Made by a program: the position numbers and the translations under genes. Shown piece by piece: positions 28,142 through 36,318 of a stretch of 64,000 bases of DNA (position 1 is its first letter; each line of letters starts with the position of its first letter). The notes beneath the pieces were generated by a model. The model was given only the letters and a program-made list of their open reading frames with translations, was not told the DNA's origin and did no database searches. This DNA comes from PWQG01 sp040882255. Its GTDB lineage: Bacteria; Pseudomonadota; Gammaproteobacteria; Pseudomonadales; Pseudohongiellaceae. Where the stretch lies: assembly GCA_040882255.1 (NCBI GenBank), contig JBBEBP010000008.1, forward strand, positions 62,001-126,000. The letters are read 5' to 3'.

Positions 28142-28372
28142 TCAGGGGCTGTCCGGCGTCTCTTCCAGGCGGCGGAAGCGCGGCTGCGTCATGCCCTCGC
28201 GCTCCACGGTCTCTGTGAACATGGCCAGGGGCCGTACCCATAGTCCGCCCTCTCCGTACAGGGGGCGGTAGACCACCAGCAACTCACCGGTTTCGCTATG
28301 TTGCGCCGTACCCAGCACTTCGTAGCGTCCGCCCTTAAAATGTCGATAGATACCTGCTTTAATGTCTTTCAT
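28142..28372 (-). CDS. DUF1653 domain protein
   Basis: This 76-residue protein consists of one DUF1653 domain: AGIYRHFKGGRYEVLGTAQH, LVVYRPLYGEGGLWVRPLAMF and an acidic end. The domain is a small beta-fold common in bacteria with no established function. Its start is only 20 bases from the divergent lipoprotein gene, so the two share a very short, overlapping promoter region. Confidence 0.9.
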   Translation of the reverse strand: MKDIKAGIYRHFKGGRYEVLGTAQHSETGELLVVYRPLYGEGGLWVRPLAMFTETVEREGMTQPRFRRLEETPDSP

Positions 28373-28392
28373 ATACCAAGGAGTGCTCTCGA

Positions 28393-28725
28393 ATGAATGC
28401 AGTACATCGCGCTGGCGCTGCGCTGGCGACCCTGTTCCTGCTGACGGCCTGCGCCGGACTGGGCGGGCCGACCAAGCAGGAAATGATCATGGGCGCCTGG
28501 CAGGCGGAATTCCAGGGACAGGACATGACGCTGATCTACGGTGAAGAGGAAATCACGGTACCCGAATTCGGCATGACCTTCCACTATGAATGGCTGGATG
28601 ACGATCGCATCCGCCTGGACGCGCTGGGGCAGGAAATTGTCAGCGAGGTGGAGTTCGAGACACCGGACCGCATGATCCAGACCAGCGACAGCGGTGGACG
28701 TCAGGTGATGGAGCGGGTGCGCTGA
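28393..28725 (+). CDS. small lipoprotein of unknown function
   Basis: The protein has 110 residues with a lipoprotein signal ending in the lipobox LTAC, lipidated at Cys20. The mature part (about 90 residues) begins GLGGPTKQEMIMGAWQAEFQ and has alternating hydrophobic strands suggesting a small lipocalin-like or beta-sandwich fold, which is inference. AAGGAG precedes the ATG by 9 bases. Residue +2 after the cysteine is Ala-Gly, not Asp, so sorting to the outer membrane is expected. I recognise no named family. Confidence 0.8.
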   Translation: MNAVHRAGAALATLFLLTACAGLGGPTKQEMIMGAWQAEFQGQDMTLIYGEEEITVPEFGMTFHYEWLDDDRIRLDALGQEIVSEVEFETPDRMIQTSDSGGRQVMERVR

Positions 28726-28738
28726 GACGAAAAGAGCT

Positions 28739-28773
28739 GGCCGGGCACCACGCAAGAAGAGTAGTGCCCGGCC
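28739..28773 (-). terminator. intrinsic terminator between convergent genes
   Basis: GGCCGGGCAC (28739-28748) pairs perfectly with GTGCCCGGCC (28764-28773). Read on the minus strand it follows the stop of the exported protein at 28783 and is followed by a T-rich tail (AGCTCTTTTCG). On the plus strand the tail is poor, but the hairpin may still help end the lipoprotein transcript. Confidence 0.7.
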
Positions 28774-28782
28774 GGTAGACCA

Positions 28783-29898
28783 TCAGCCGTCGGCCGGGAT
28801 GGTGGACGAGAGGCAGGCCTCGGCCCGGGTGGAGTCCATGGTGGCTCCGACCAGATCGCTGTTGGTTGCCTCGATGGTCAGAGCGTAGACGGTTCTTGGA
28901 TCAAAACCCTCTGCGTCTTCATCCGGATACAGGTGCAGGCTTTCAGCCACGTCACCGAAATCGGCATGAATGCTCGTCAAGGAGTAGCTCCGGTCATCAC
29001 CGCCGAGGAAATAAGACAATTTGAAGACGCCGGCGCCAGTCACCCTGGCTTGAACATAGCTGCCTGTGGATAGCGGTTCGATCATGCCGTCATCCTGCAG
29101 CCGCCCCAGGTCGTAGCTCTTGTAGCTGGAGGTCAGTTCCCATGCATCCACTCCCATCGGAACGAGGTCGTAGCAGACAATGGACGGGGCGTCCGGATCA
29201 TCGCTGCCGCAGTCCACGGTCACGGAGAAATAGGTGGCCCAGTTGCCCTTCTGCGTGAGGCGCTCTGTGCCGGCCCAGGCACTTTCACCGTTGGTCAAAG
29301 CGGCGTGGGCGGCCACGTACAGGCTGGATCCGCAGAATTCGTCCGGGCTGGTGACCAGCTCGCTGAGCGGGATGGTGACCGAGTGGCTCTGGCTGCCGCC
29401 CAGGCGGCCGGCAGAGGCCGGGAAGCGGCCCGGTTTTGGGTTGCCATTGCCGGTCTGCGGCATGTCCAGCAGGTTGTCGCCGGCCCAGGCGTGCACTTCA
29501 TGCAGTCCGAAGCCGTCGTCCAGTTCATAGCTGATCTGCACGCCGCTGCTGTCCATGGAGACGCAGACCTCGCCCACCAGCATGTCCTGACCGGCAAAGA
29601 AATTGGCGCAGGAACTGGCTTCGGGGTCGACGTCCGCAGTGGTGCTGGCAGCCACCGTCACGGTGCTGGATGACTCCGTGCTGTCTTCCCAGGCCTCCTT
29701 GTCACGGAGCTGCTTCTTGCTCTGTCCCTTATTGGAGTCCTCCTCGGAGCCGAAATCCCAGTTCGCCTTGTTGCGGCCCTGGGCATCCGCCACGGGCACT
29801 GCCAGGACAGCGGTCATGGCGACCAGTGCAACCGCTCCCGAAGCGCTGATGGCGAATCCGGCGATGCGGTCTGCCAATTGCTTGAATCGCTCGTACAT
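28783..29898 (-). CDS. exported protein of unknown function with two beta-rich domains
   Basis: The 371-residue protein has an N-terminal hydrophobic helix (ASGAVALVAMTAVLAVPVADA, about residues 19-39), likely a signal peptide. A polar linker rich in Lys, Asp and Ser follows. Domain 1 (about 95-220) has paired cysteines and the segments HEVHAWAGDNLLDMP, SLYVAAHAAL and NWATYFSVTVDC. I associate this pattern with a domain found in many secreted bacterial proteins of unknown role. Domain 2 (about 225-365) is also beta-rich with two cysteines. The composition is acidic and Ser/Thr-rich, suiting a secreted or surface protein. It ends at a good terminator. Confidence 0.75.
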   Translation of the reverse strand: MYERFKQLADRIAGFAISASGAVALVAMTAVLAVPVADAQGRNKANWDFGSEEDSNKGQSKKQLRDKEAWEDSTESSSTVTVAASTTADVDPEASSCANFFAGQDMLVGEVCVSMDSSGVQISYELDDGFGLHEVHAWAGDNLLDMPQTGNGNPKPGRFPASAGRLGGSQSHSVTIPLSELVTSPDEFCGSSLYVAAHAALTNGESAWAGTERLTQKGNWATYFSVTVDCGSDDPDAPSIVCYDLVPMGVDAWELTSSYKSYDLGRLQDDGMIEPLSTGSYVQARVTGAGVFKLSYFLGGDDRSYSLTSIHADFGDVAESLHLYPDEDAEGFDPRTVYALTIEATNSDLVGATMDSTRAEACLSSTIPADG

Positions 29899-30033
29899 GT
29901 GCTTGTCCTCGTTGATTATTCCGTCTGCAATCTGGTTCGATACTTCGCGAATACTGTCATTCTACGCCTTTTTTTTCTTTAGTGAAGTGTACGACGGGTA
30001 CAAAACAGGTTGTTTTTGATCGATTTCTGTTCT

Positions 30034-30051
30034 GAATCAGATTTCTGATTC
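30034..30051. promoter_or_regulatory. 18-bp palindrome upstream of the opp operon
   Basis: GAATCAGATTTCTGATTC is two perfect 8-bp arms around TT, 52 bases upstream of the SBP start codon. Its symmetry and placement fit a dimeric repressor or activator site. A possible -10 (TATGCT) lies downstream at 30079-30084. No known regulator is identified. Confidence 0.5.
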
Positions 30052-30102
30052 CTGTCGACGCGCGTCAAATTCCTGGGGTATGCTGCCCGGCGGAGTGAAG
30101 TT

Positions 30103-31857
30103 ATGCCGGAAAACAACGTTCGCAGTACTGACAGTCGCCTGAACAGCGCGGCCCGGCGCCAGCTGGCCGTCTATGCGGTCACGGTGGTGGCGGCCCTGGT
30201 GGTGTTGATGTATGTGCTGTCCTGGGCCGCCAGCCTGACCAGTTCCGGCGTGGTCACCGGTTCGGCGGTGGACACCGAGAACAACGAGATCACCGTCTAT
30301 CTGCGGAGTGAGCCGCCGCAGATGAACACCATGATGTCGGCGGACTCTGTCAGCGGGACGATCATCGGCCACGTCATGGAGGGGCTGCTGCGCTACGACG
30401 AGAACCGGGAACTGGCGCCGGGCCTGGCCGAGCGCTGGAGCCGGGACGGTGACACGATGACCTTCCACCTGCGGGACGAGGCGCGCTGGAGCAACGGTGA
30501 TCCGATAACGGCCCATGACTTCGCGTTCGCCTGGAAAACCGCCGTGGATCCGGACACGGCCTCCCGCTATGCCTTCATCCTGTACGCCATTGAGAATGCC
30601 GAGGCCATCAACAATGGCGAGAGGCCGGTCGATGACATGGGCGTGGAGGCACTGGATGACCGGACCCTGCAGGTCACCCTGGAGCAGCCCATTGCCTATT
30701 TCGACCGCCTGGTAGCCTTCCAGACGTTCTATCCGGTCCAGCAGGCGTTCTTTGAGCAGACCGGCGGGCGCTATGCCGCCGATGCCGACGAGATGCTGTA
30801 CTCGGGGCCGTACCGGATCACGAGCTGGGTGCACGGCGCCAGCATGCGGCTGGAGCGCAACCCCCATTACTGGGACCAGGACCGGGCCGCGATCGAGGCC
30901 ATCAACGTCGGGTACATGACCTCGGACAGCAATACCCTGCTCAACCTGTTCCGTGACGAGCAGATCGTCATGACCAATGTCGGCTCCCAGATGCTGGAGC
31001 AGGCCATGCTGGAAGGCTGGGAGATTCACCGCTTCATGGACGGCACGGTTTTCTACATCGATCTGAACCACCGGCCCGGCCGGGCCACTGCCAATCTGAA
31101 CCTGCGCAAGGCCCTGCACCTGGCCCAGGATTCCAGCGAACTGGTCAACCGCGTCATCAAGTCGCCGGGGTATCTGCCGGGTGAAAGCCTGTTTCCGGTT
31201 TGGCTGGAGGGCGTGGACGGGTATTTCCGGGACGAGTACCCGGCACCCACCTATGTACGCGATGTGGAGCGGGCGCGGGAGCATCTGCGCCTGGCCATGG
31301 AGGAGGAAGGCTGGCAGCAGCCGCCCCGGCTGGTCATGCTCAGCGGAGATTCGCCGGTGGCGAGGATGCAGGCGGAGTATTACCAGGAGGTATACCGTAG
31401 CGTGCTGGATATCGAGGTGGTCATCGACGAGCAGACCTTCCAGCAGCGTCTGGAGAAGATGAATGCTGGCGAGTTCGATCTGGTACTGGCCGGTTGGGGG
31501 CCGGACTATAATGATCCGCTGACCTTCGCCGATCTGTACGCCTCCTGGAACCAGAGCAACTACGGGCGTTTCGAGAATGACGAACTGGATGCACTGGTGC
31601 GGGTCGCGCAGAACTCACTGGACCAGCGTGAGCGCATGGAGGCCTTCGCCGGCATCCAGCGCATCCTGCATGAAGAAGTGGCGCATATCGTCAACTACGA
31701 GCGTGGCCTGTTGTACGTGACCCATCCGCAGGTCTGCGGCATCATACGCCGGGTCTTCGGGGCCGAGGCGGACTACAGCTATGCCCGGATCAGCGAGGAC
31801 GGCTGCAGCCTCGAGGGGCAGGAGCAGGCGGCCGCCAACAGAGCAGCGGAGGACTGA
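30103..31857 (+). CDS. oppA: peptide ABC transporter substrate-binding protein (OppA/DppA family 5)
   Basis: The 584-residue SBP_bac_5 protein has segments VYLRSEPPQMNTMMSADSVS, GLLRYDENRELAPGLAERWS, HDFAFAWKTAVDPDTAS and YNDPLTFADLYASWNQSNYG, all typical of oligopeptide binders. Unlike most gammaproteobacterial homologues, it lacks a short cleavable signal or lipobox. Residues 1-20 are polar and basic, and 21-42 form a long hydrophobic helix (LAVYAVTVVAALVVLMYVLS), suggesting a membrane anchor. It is first in a five-gene importer operon and 7 bases from the next gene. Peptide size preference cannot be read from sequence. Confidence 0.93.
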   Translation: MPENNVRSTDSRLNSAARRQLAVYAVTVVAALVVLMYVLSWAASLTSSGVVTGSAVDTENNEITVYLRSEPPQMNTMMSADSVSGTIIGHVMEGLLRYDENRELAPGLAERWSRDGDTMTFHLRDEARWSNGDPITAHDFAFAWKTAVDPDTASRYAFILYAIENAEAINNGERPVDDMGVEALDDRTLQVTLEQPIAYFDRLVAFQTFYPVQQAFFEQTGGRYAADADEMLYSGPYRITSWVHGASMRLERNPHYWDQDRAAIEAINVGYMTSDSNTLLNLFRDEQIVMTNVGSQMLEQAMLEGWEIHRFMDGTVFYIDLNHRPGRATANLNLRKALHLAQDSSELVNRVIKSPGYLPGESLFPVWLEGVDGYFRDEYPAPTYVRDVERAREHLRLAMEEEGWQQPPRLVMLSGDSPVARMQAEYYQEVYRSVLDIEVVIDEQTFQQRLEKMNAGEFDLVLAGWGPDYNDPLTFADLYASWNQSNYGRFENDELDALVRVAQNSLDQRERMEAFAGIQRILHEEVAHIVNYERGLLYVTHPQVCGIIRRVFGAEADYSYARISEDGCSLEGQEQAAANRAAED

Positions 31858-31864
31858 ACGGGGC

Positions 31865-32797
31865 ATGTGGCGATATACGGCCAAACGATTGCTGCAGGGC
31901 GTGATCACCGTCTGGTTCATCGCGACGGTGACGTTCTTTGCCATGCACAGTGTGCCGGGCGACCCGCTGTCGGAAGCGCGGGGGGTCACTCCGGAAATCC
32001 GCGCCAATCTGGAGGCCCGCTACGGACTGGACCGTCCGCTGATGGCGCAGTATGGCCTGTTCCTGGGCAACATGCTGCGCGGCGATTTCGGTATTTCCTT
32101 CACGCAGCAGAACCGTCAGGTCAACGACATCATCCGCGAGCATTTCCCGGTGTCGGCGACGCTGGGCATACTGGCGATCGTGTTCGCCGCAGCCGGCGGT
32201 ATTCTCTGGGGCGCGCTGACCGCGCTGTACCGTAACCGTCTGCCCGACGTGGTGATCATGTTCCTGGTGATCCTGGGCATCTCGGTACCCAGTTTCGTGT
32301 TCGCCGGGTTGGGACAGCTGGCGCTGGTTAATCTGAACATGCTGGCCGGCCGCACCATCCTGCCGGTGGCGGGCTGGGGCACGGTGGCCCACATGCTGGT
32401 GCCCGCGCTGGTGCTGGGCCTGAGCACCATGGCCTACCTGACCCGTCTGATGCGCTCGTCGATGCTGGAGGTGATCAGTGCCGATTACATCCGCACGGCG
32501 CGGGCCAAGGGGGTTCCGCCCGGCCGCATATTCACGCGCCATCAGCTGCGTAACGCCGTGCTGCCGGTGGTAACGGTGCTGGGGCCGGCCATCGCCGCCA
32601 TCACCACCGGCGGCTTCGTGGTGGAGCTGGTTTTCGCCATTCCCGGTCTGGGCCGTTATTTCGTCCAGGCCGTGCAGCAGCTCGATTATACGGTGATCAT
32701 GGGCACGACAGTGTTCTATGGTGCGTTTCTGGTTTTCATGGTCATCCTGGTGGATCTGCTCTACGGCTGGATCGATCCGCGGGTGAGGTTGCAGTAG
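31865..32797 (+). CDS. oppB: peptide ABC transporter permease (OppB/DppB)
   Basis: The 310-residue inner-membrane permease has six helices. It starts MWRYTAKRLLQGVITVWFIA, with the family MHSVPGDPLSEARG after TM1 and the EAA loop YIRTARAKGVPPGRIFTRH that contacts the ATPase. It ends VDLLYGWIDPRVRLQ, the classical OppB end. The start at 31865 gives the usual length; upstream in-frame codons overlap the SBP gene. Confidence 0.95.
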   Translation: MWRYTAKRLLQGVITVWFIATVTFFAMHSVPGDPLSEARGVTPEIRANLEARYGLDRPLMAQYGLFLGNMLRGDFGISFTQQNRQVNDIIREHFPVSATLGILAIVFAAAGGILWGALTALYRNRLPDVVIMFLVILGISVPSFVFAGLGQLALVNLNMLAGRTILPVAGWGTVAHMLVPALVLGLSTMAYLTRLMRSSMLEVISADYIRTARAKGVPPGRIFTRHQLRNAVLPVVTVLGPAIAAITTGGFVVELVFAIPGLGRYFVQAVQQLDYTVIMGTTVFYGAFLVFMVILVDLLYGWIDPRVRLQ

Positions 32798-32818
32798 CCT
32801 ATGCAGGGAAGTGCCGAC

Positions 32819-34198
32819 ATGCCGGAGTTGAGCGCCAGTGATTTCACGCCGTTGAGCGGTGAACGTGAAACGCAGCGCATCGTGCGGCCTTCCCGGTCAT
32901 ACTGGCAGGACGCCTGGATCCGTCTGCGCGCCAACCGCCGTGCCATTGTGTCTCTGTACCTGGTCGTCGGTCTGTTGTTGTTCACTTTCATGGGGCCGGT
33001 GCTGTGGAGTGTGGATCCGGCCCGCCAGGATGTCGACCGCATCAGTCTGCCGCCCGGTGCGGACCGGCAGGCCGAGGTGGTGGCGCCCTACCAGCCGTGG
33101 CAGGGTGATGAAGTGGCGCCCGGTCACGGCGTGGGCGAAGAGGGCCTGGGGCTGGCCATGCCGGCGAACACGCAGACCGTACGGTTGCTCTGGGAGCCCA
33201 TGCCGGGGGCGTCCGGCTACCGTCTGTATCGCAACGTGTTTCCACCGGAGCAGGCCGGCAGCCCCGGTCTGCCGGTGGCGGAGGTGACGCGGGAAGGGCA
33301 GCTTCACTACGAAGACCGCATGGATCTTCAGCCCCGCCAATACCACTACACACTGGTCGGTCTGGACGGCAACGGTGAGCCGGTGGGGTCGACCGACACG
33401 CTCACTGTCACCGCCCAGCGTGTTATCACCGTGGAAGAGGTACGGGCCCGGGAGCTGCATGATGCGCCGGACAGCCTGTCACCCGGTGATGCGGTTCGGA
33501 TGTCCTGGCATCCGCTGGGCACCGATTACCTGGGACGCGACATGCTGGCCCGGTTGATGTCCGGCGCGCAGGTGTCACTGTTCATCGGTATTCTGGCGCC
33601 CGTGCTGTTCGTGGTGTTCGGCGTGGTCTATGGTGCCGTATCCGGGTTCGTCGGGGGGCGGCTGGATCATCTGCTGATGCGCGTTGCCGATTTCGTGATC
33701 GCCCTGCCTTTCCTGCTCTTCATGATCCTGTTCCAGGTGGTGTTCGGCATTGGTCCCGGCGAGAGCGGTATCATGCCCATGCTGGCCGCTCTGGTGTTGC
33801 TGTCCTGGCCGGCCACGGCACGGCTGGTCCGGGGTCAGATCCTGCAGATCCGCGAGGAAGCGTATGTCAGCGCAGCCCGTCTGATGGGGGCTTCGCGGCG
33901 CTACCTGATCGCCCGTCACATGATTCCCAATACCCTGGGTGTGATTCTGGTGACTCTGACGTTCGCCGTGCCCACGGCCATATTCACCGAAGCGTTTCTG
34001 TCCTTCATCGGCATGGGGGTGGCGCCGCCCACGGCCTCCTGGGGCAGCATGAGCAATGAGGGCTTGAAGAGCATGCTGACCCATCCGCACGAGCTGATTC
34101 TCCCCTCCGTGATGATCAGCATCACCGTACTGGCATTCAATCTGCTGGGTGACGGGCTGCGCGACGCCCTGGACGCCCGCATGAGGAACTCGGAATGA
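32819..34198 (+). CDS. oppC: peptide ABC transporter permease (OppC/DppC) with a fibronectin-III-like insertion
   Basis: The 459-residue permease is far longer than the usual ~300. The N-terminus RIVRPSRSYWQDAWIRLRANR and TM1 (about 44-62) are normal. The C-terminal core is normal too, from HPLGTDYLGRDMLARLMSG through EAA loop YVSAARLMGASRRYLIARH to the end DALDARMRNSE. Between TM1 and HPLGTD lies about 170 residues instead of about 40-50. Within it, residues ~115-200 (33158-33418) read as a fibronectin type III domain: VRLLWEPMPGASGYRLYRN, then a YHYTLVGLD strand. The loop is periplasmic and may dock the SBP. AGGGAA 8 bases before 32819 favours this start over 32801. Confidence 0.93.
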   Translation: MPELSASDFTPLSGERETQRIVRPSRSYWQDAWIRLRANRRAIVSLYLVVGLLLFTFMGPVLWSVDPARQDVDRISLPPGADRQAEVVAPYQPWQGDEVAPGHGVGEEGLGLAMPANTQTVRLLWEPMPGASGYRLYRNVFPPEQAGSPGLPVAEVTREGQLHYEDRMDLQPRQYHYTLVGLDGNGEPVGSTDTLTVTAQRVITVEEVRARELHDAPDSLSPGDAVRMSWHPLGTDYLGRDMLARLMSGAQVSLFIGILAPVLFVVFGVVYGAVSGFVGGRLDHLLMRVADFVIALPFLLFMILFQVVFGIGPGESGIMPMLAALVLLSWPATARLVRGQILQIREEAYVSAARLMGASRRYLIARHMIPNTLGVILVTLTFAVPTAIFTEAFLSFIGMGVAPPTASWGSMSNEGLKSMLTHPHELILPSVMISITVLAFNLLGDGLRDALDARMRNSE

Positions 34199-35250
34199 TG
34201 GACACCGGCCCTGCACCGCTGCTGGAGGTAGAGGATCTGCGCGTGGAGTTTGCTACCCATGGTGGAATCGTCCAGGCAGTGCGTGGTGTCAGCTTCAGTG
34301 TGGATTCCGGGCGTACCCTGGCTATTGTGGGTGAGTCCGGGTCCGGCAAGTCGGTCGCCGTGCAGAGTATGGCGGGCGTGGTGGCCATGCCGCCAGGGCG
34401 GATCACTGGCGGCGCGGCGCGTCTTCGCGGGCAGGCAATTCTGGGTCGCCGGAGCATCGACGGGCGCACGATCTGTGGCAACGAGATCGGTATGATCTTC
34501 CAGGACCCGATGTCATCGATGAACCCGACCATGACGGTGGGCCGGCAGATCGCCGAGCCGCTGGAAATCCATCGGGGGTATTCGCGCGAACAGGCCATGC
34601 GTGAGGCCATCCGTCTGCTGGAGTTGACCCGCATTCCCGAGGCGGCCAGCCGGGCCCGGCAATATCCTTTCCAGTTCTCCGGCGGCATGCTGCAGCGCGC
34701 CATGATCGCCATGGCCATTGCCTGCAAACCGGCCGTGCTGGTGGCCGATGAGCCTACCACGGCGCTGGATGTCACCATACAGGCACAGATACTCGATCTG
34801 CTGCAGTCCGTGCAACGGGAAACCGGCATGGCTATTGTGCTGATCACGCATGACCTGGGGGTGGTCGCCAGGATGGCGGATGATGTGGCGGTGATGTATG
34901 CCGGTGAGGTGGCCGAGGCCGGCAGCGTGGAGGATGTGTTCTACCGCTCGGCGCATCCGTATACCCTGGGGTTGAAGCAGGCCATGCCCCGCAACCGCAG
35001 TGAGGCTACCCAGGATCTGCAGCCCATCGAGGGCAGCCCACCGGATCTGTTCGCACCACCGGATGGCTGCGCCTACTGCGACCGCTGTCCGCACGCCATG
35101 CAGGTCTGTCGAACACGGAATCCGGGCCGCTTCAGTATCGGTGAGCGGCACTATGCGCGCTGCTGGCTGCACCACCAGGACCATCCCCGGCCGGTCGAGG
35201 GGCTGTATCGGGCCGGGGCCGAGGCCGAGAGCGGGGAGGCGCCGGTATGA
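34195..35250 (+). CDS. oppD: peptide ABC transporter ATP-binding protein (OppD/DppD)
   Basis: The 351-residue ATPase has Walker A GESGSGKSVAVQS, Q-loop MIFQDPMSSMNP, signature QFSGGMLQRAMIAMA, Walker B LVADEPTTALDVT and H-loop LITHDLGVVA. The C-terminal oligopeptide-transporter extension has a cysteine cluster (GCAYCDRCPHAMQVC), known in DppD/DppF-type subunits as a probable iron-sulfur site. Its start overlaps the oppC stop (ATGATG). Confidence 0.96.
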   Translation: MMDTGPAPLLEVEDLRVEFATHGGIVQAVRGVSFSVDSGRTLAIVGESGSGKSVAVQSMAGVVAMPPGRITGGAARLRGQAILGRRSIDGRTICGNEIGMIFQDPMSSMNPTMTVGRQIAEPLEIHRGYSREQAMREAIRLLELTRIPEAASRARQYPFQFSGGMLQRAMIAMAIACKPAVLVADEPTTALDVTIQAQILDLLQSVQRETGMAIVLITHDLGVVARMADDVAVMYAGEVAEAGSVEDVFYRSAHPYTLGLKQAMPRNRSEATQDLQPIEGSPPDLFAPPDGCAYCDRCPHAMQVCRTRNPGRFSIGERHYARCWLHHQDHPRPVEGLYRAGAEAESGEAPV

Positions 35251-36233
35251 GTGAGCAGCAAGATCCATTGCTGGAGCTGGACCGGCTTACCCGGTACTTC
35301 GACATGGGGCGCGGGCGCCGCGTCCACGCGGTGGACAGTGTCAGTCTGAGTATCGGCCGGGGCGAGGTGCTGGGTCTGGTCGGGGAGAGCGGCTCCGGCA
35401 AGTCGACCCTGGGCAAGACCTTGCTGGGCCTGTATGACAAGACGGCGGGCTCGGTGACGTATGACGGCGAGGTGTTGCCCGCCCGCTATCGTCCGGAGGA
35501 TTTCCGCCGCCTGGCCCGGCACATGCAGATGATCTTCCAGGACCCGTACTCCTCCCTGAATCCCCGCATGACCGTCGGCGAGATCATCGCCGAGGGGCTG
35601 CAGCTGCGCCCCGAGAGCCGGCGCTCTGCCGCTGGTGCCCGGCAGCGGGTAGGGGAGTGGCTGGAACGCGTCGGTCTCAGCGCCGATTACGCGGGGCGCT
35701 ACCCCCACGAGTTCTCCGGCGGCCAGCGCCAGCGCATCGGTATTGCCCGTGCGCTGATCATGGAGCCGGAGTTCGTGGTTTGCGACGAGCCGATCTCTGC
35801 GCTGGATGTCTCCGTGCAGGCCCAGGTGGTCAATCTGCTGGGCAAGCTGCGCCAGTCGCTGGGGCTGACCCTGCTGTTCATCGCCCACGACCTGTCCATG
35901 GTGCGCTATGTCAGCGATCGAATGGCCGTGATGTACCTGGGCGCACTGGCCGAGGTGGGGCCGGCCAGCGATGTCTATTTCCGTCCCCGCCACCCCTATA
36001 CGCAGATCCTGGTGGAGTCCAATCCGGAACCCGACCCCGTGCTGGAGAAGCAGCGCGAGTCGACCGCCATCCGGGGCGAGATCCCGTCACCAATCAATAT
36101 CGGGGTGGGTTGCCGGTTTGCCGGCCGCTGTCCGAGGGAGATGGAGGTGTGCCGGGAGAGGACCCCGGAGCTGCTGCCGCTGCACGACGAGGACCGGCTG
36201 GTGGCCTGCCATCTCTACCACGATGGCCGGTGA
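35247..36233 (+). CDS. oppF: peptide ABC transporter ATP-binding protein (OppF/DppF)
   Basis: The 328-residue second ATPase has Walker A GESGSGKSTLGKTLLG, Q-loop MIFQDPYSSLNPRMTV, signature EFSGGQRQRIGIARAL, Walker B FVVCDEPISALDVSVQ and H-loop FIAHDLSMVRYVSD. The C-terminus has the GCRFAGRCPREMEVC cluster. It overlaps oppD by 4 bases and completes a full five-subunit importer. An 85-base gap separates it from the second importer, with no obvious terminator. Confidence 0.96.
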   Translation: MSEQQDPLLELDRLTRYFDMGRGRRVHAVDSVSLSIGRGEVLGLVGESGSGKSTLGKTLLGLYDKTAGSVTYDGEVLPARYRPEDFRRLARHMQMIFQDPYSSLNPRMTVGEIIAEGLQLRPESRRSAAGARQRVGEWLERVGLSADYAGRYPHEFSGGQRQRIGIARALIMEPEFVVCDEPISALDVSVQAQVVNLLGKLRQSLGLTLLFIAHDLSMVRYVSDRMAVMYLGALAEVGPASDVYFRPRHPYTQILVESNPEPDPVLEKQRESTAIRGEIPSPINIGVGCRFAGRCPREMEVCRERTPELLPLHDEDRLVACHLYHDGR

Positions 36234-36318
36234 AAACCTGGACAGGGCCGCAAAAAATCCTTACATTCACCTCTTCGTTCCAGTCCCATCAGGTCCCAGT
36301 AGAAGTTGAAGAACGGGA

